Assembly (NCBI RefSeq): GCF_020360975.1
Contig: NW_025408671.1
Coordinates: 1,302,001-1,366,000, forward strand
Length of the DNA: 64,000 nucleotides
Source: Hirsutella rhossiliensis
Lineage: Eukaryota > Ascomycota > Sordariomycetes > Hypocreales > Ophiocordycipitaceae
Reading direction: 5' to 3'
The translations under genes and the position numbers were made by a program. Shown piece by piece: positions 63,001 to 64,000 of this stretch. The notes under the pieces are model-generated. The model was given only the letters and a program-made list of their open reading frames with translations, was not told the origin of the DNA and did no database searches. Position 1 is the first letter of the stretch; each line of letters begins with the position of its first letter.

Positions 63001-64000
63001 ACTATAAGAAGAATTATTAATAGACTTTATTATAGGTCTACCTAAAGTATAGTATAATAAATAAGACGTTAATATAATCTTAGTAATTATAGACTAATAT
63101 ACTAAGTATTACTTTTTCTTTCCTATCTCTAAGATAATAATAGCTCTAGAGCTAGTAGAATTATTCTATTACTAAGTTAAATTAATATATAGACCTTTAA
63201 AAGGTATTATCTTAAATAAAAGGTCCTTATTTATAAGTAAGTTTTAGTTAAATCTCTATTTTATCTTATAAGTAAAATATAAGCTATTAATAGTATTTTA
63301 CCTATAAACTAATAGGTAAATAAAAAAAATAAACTAAGCTATATAGTATTATTTAAGATACTTTACTAACTTAGAATAAACTAACTAAGCGTTACTCTTA
63401 TATATTACTTAGTTTATATATAATAATATAAAGAACGCGATAACTAGGTTATTACTTAATAAAGTATTAATAGGTTACTAACTAAACTTTTATATTAATA
63501 TTAAGGATAATATTATTTAAAGGGGGGTACCTAAAGTAAGAGTAAGAGTTACTAAGCTATAAGAGCTATAAAAAAGGCTTAAGGAATACTAAGGAAAGGC
63601 TATTAAATTATAAGCGAAATACTAAGATTTAAGGTACTAACTACTTATACTAAAAGTAAGAGACCTTATAGTACTATCGATAAAAAACTTATACCTTAAG
63701 GACGAAAAAAGAAACCTCTTACCTAAGTATATTAAACTATTTTAAGTCTTATAAGGTATTAAAAAGTAATTATATTATCTTATACTCCTTAAAAAGTACT
63801 TATACTTCTATAACGTTTTCTATATAAGTCTCTTAGAGCTATAAAAGGAGCGTAAAGGCACCTATAAAGATAGCGAAACCCTATTAATACTAAACTTAAA
63901 GGATAATAAAGGCGAATAAGAAGTTTAAGAGATTAAAGACTAAAAGAGATCTAAGGGTAATACCTTTTTCCTTATTAAATAGAAAGGATAGCTAGCTAAG
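60096..64000 (+). mobile_element. Gypsy E: chromodomain retrotransposon, plus strand, cut by the window edge
   Basis: Degraded Ty3/gypsy pol. The RT start is near 61,100-61,230 and its catalytic region near 61,475 reads IVYLNDILIY (from VYLDDILIY). RNase H is at about 61.9-62.3 kb. The integrase zinc-binding region is near 62,820-62,960 (RNFYQDRIIKDI), with the core near 63,010-63,300 (LLIDFIIGLPKV, then VIIDQYTKY). At the very edge (about 63,910-64,000) a chromodomain begins (EQEVQEIKDQKRSKGNTFFLI). LTRs are not visible. It differs from the A/B and F families. Confidence 0.8.

Noticed and set aside
8931..64000. tRNA or rRNA genes in the AT-rich block
   Set aside because: No stretch with conserved tRNA box A/box B or rRNA cores was seen. 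GC-rich words there belong to LTRs and gag-pol remnants.
1..64000. Bacterial or phage origin of the window
   Set aside because: Spliceosomal introns with CTAAC branch sites, RIP and Ty3/gypsy and Ty1/copia elements point clearly to a filamentous ascomycete.

Overview
The window looks like a chromosome segment of a filamentous ascomycete (Pezizomycotina, probably Sordariomycetes). The evidence is short introns (49-87 nt) with GTRNGT-like donors and CTAAC/CTGAC branch sites, fungal-type accessory genes, and a long AT-rich block with the mark of repeat-induced point mutation (RIP): CpA and TpG are almost absent, TpA is everywhere, and nearly every reading frame is full of TAA/TAG.

Region 1 (1 to ~8,930) is ordinary-composition DNA with three genes. 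The 3' end of an unrecognised gene enters from the left edge (+). It converges on a subtilisin-like (S8) protease gene (-, 704-3888) that encodes an intracellular protein of about 998 residues: a helical N-terminus, a DUF7580-like region and an intact catalytic triad. Diverging from it across a 351-bp promoter with two CACGTG boxes is a long gene (+, 4240-8364). Its nine inferred exons join in frame to encode a C2H2-like zinc-finger module fused to an HSPA12-type Hsp70-like ATPase (about 1,198 aa). S8 proteases beside small partner genes, and Hsp70-like proteins, are typical of fungal accessory and self/non-self loci. The left-edge gene is a candidate partner, possibly gasdermin-like; this is a hypothesis.

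Region 2 (~8,930-64,000) is a RIP-saturated nest of transposons with no intact host gene. Matching LTR ends and target-site duplications (TSDs) resolve its order. Gypsy F (9656-24510, minus, TSD CCGCT) is interrupted by Gypsy A (15554-23400, plus, TSD TCGAC). A small TIR element (24871-25612) follows, then a gag remnant, then Copia D (~28.2-59.3 kb). Copia D is split by a very large Gypsy C (31676-57838, TSD AGTAG). C is split by Gypsy B (34064-47658, minus, TSD TAGAG; same family as A), and B is split by Copia I (35675-41416, TSD CCCTC). This is a four-deep nest with insertion order D, C, B, I. A chromodomain Gypsy E (from ~60.1 kb) runs off the right edge.

Beyond the RIP landscape, the points most worth attention are: the zinc-finger/Hsp70 fusion and its divergent protease partner; a relic, apparently spliced, antisense reading frame in the 3' region of Gypsy F; and several kilobases of extra coding-like sequence downstream of pol in the 12.6-kb Gypsy C.
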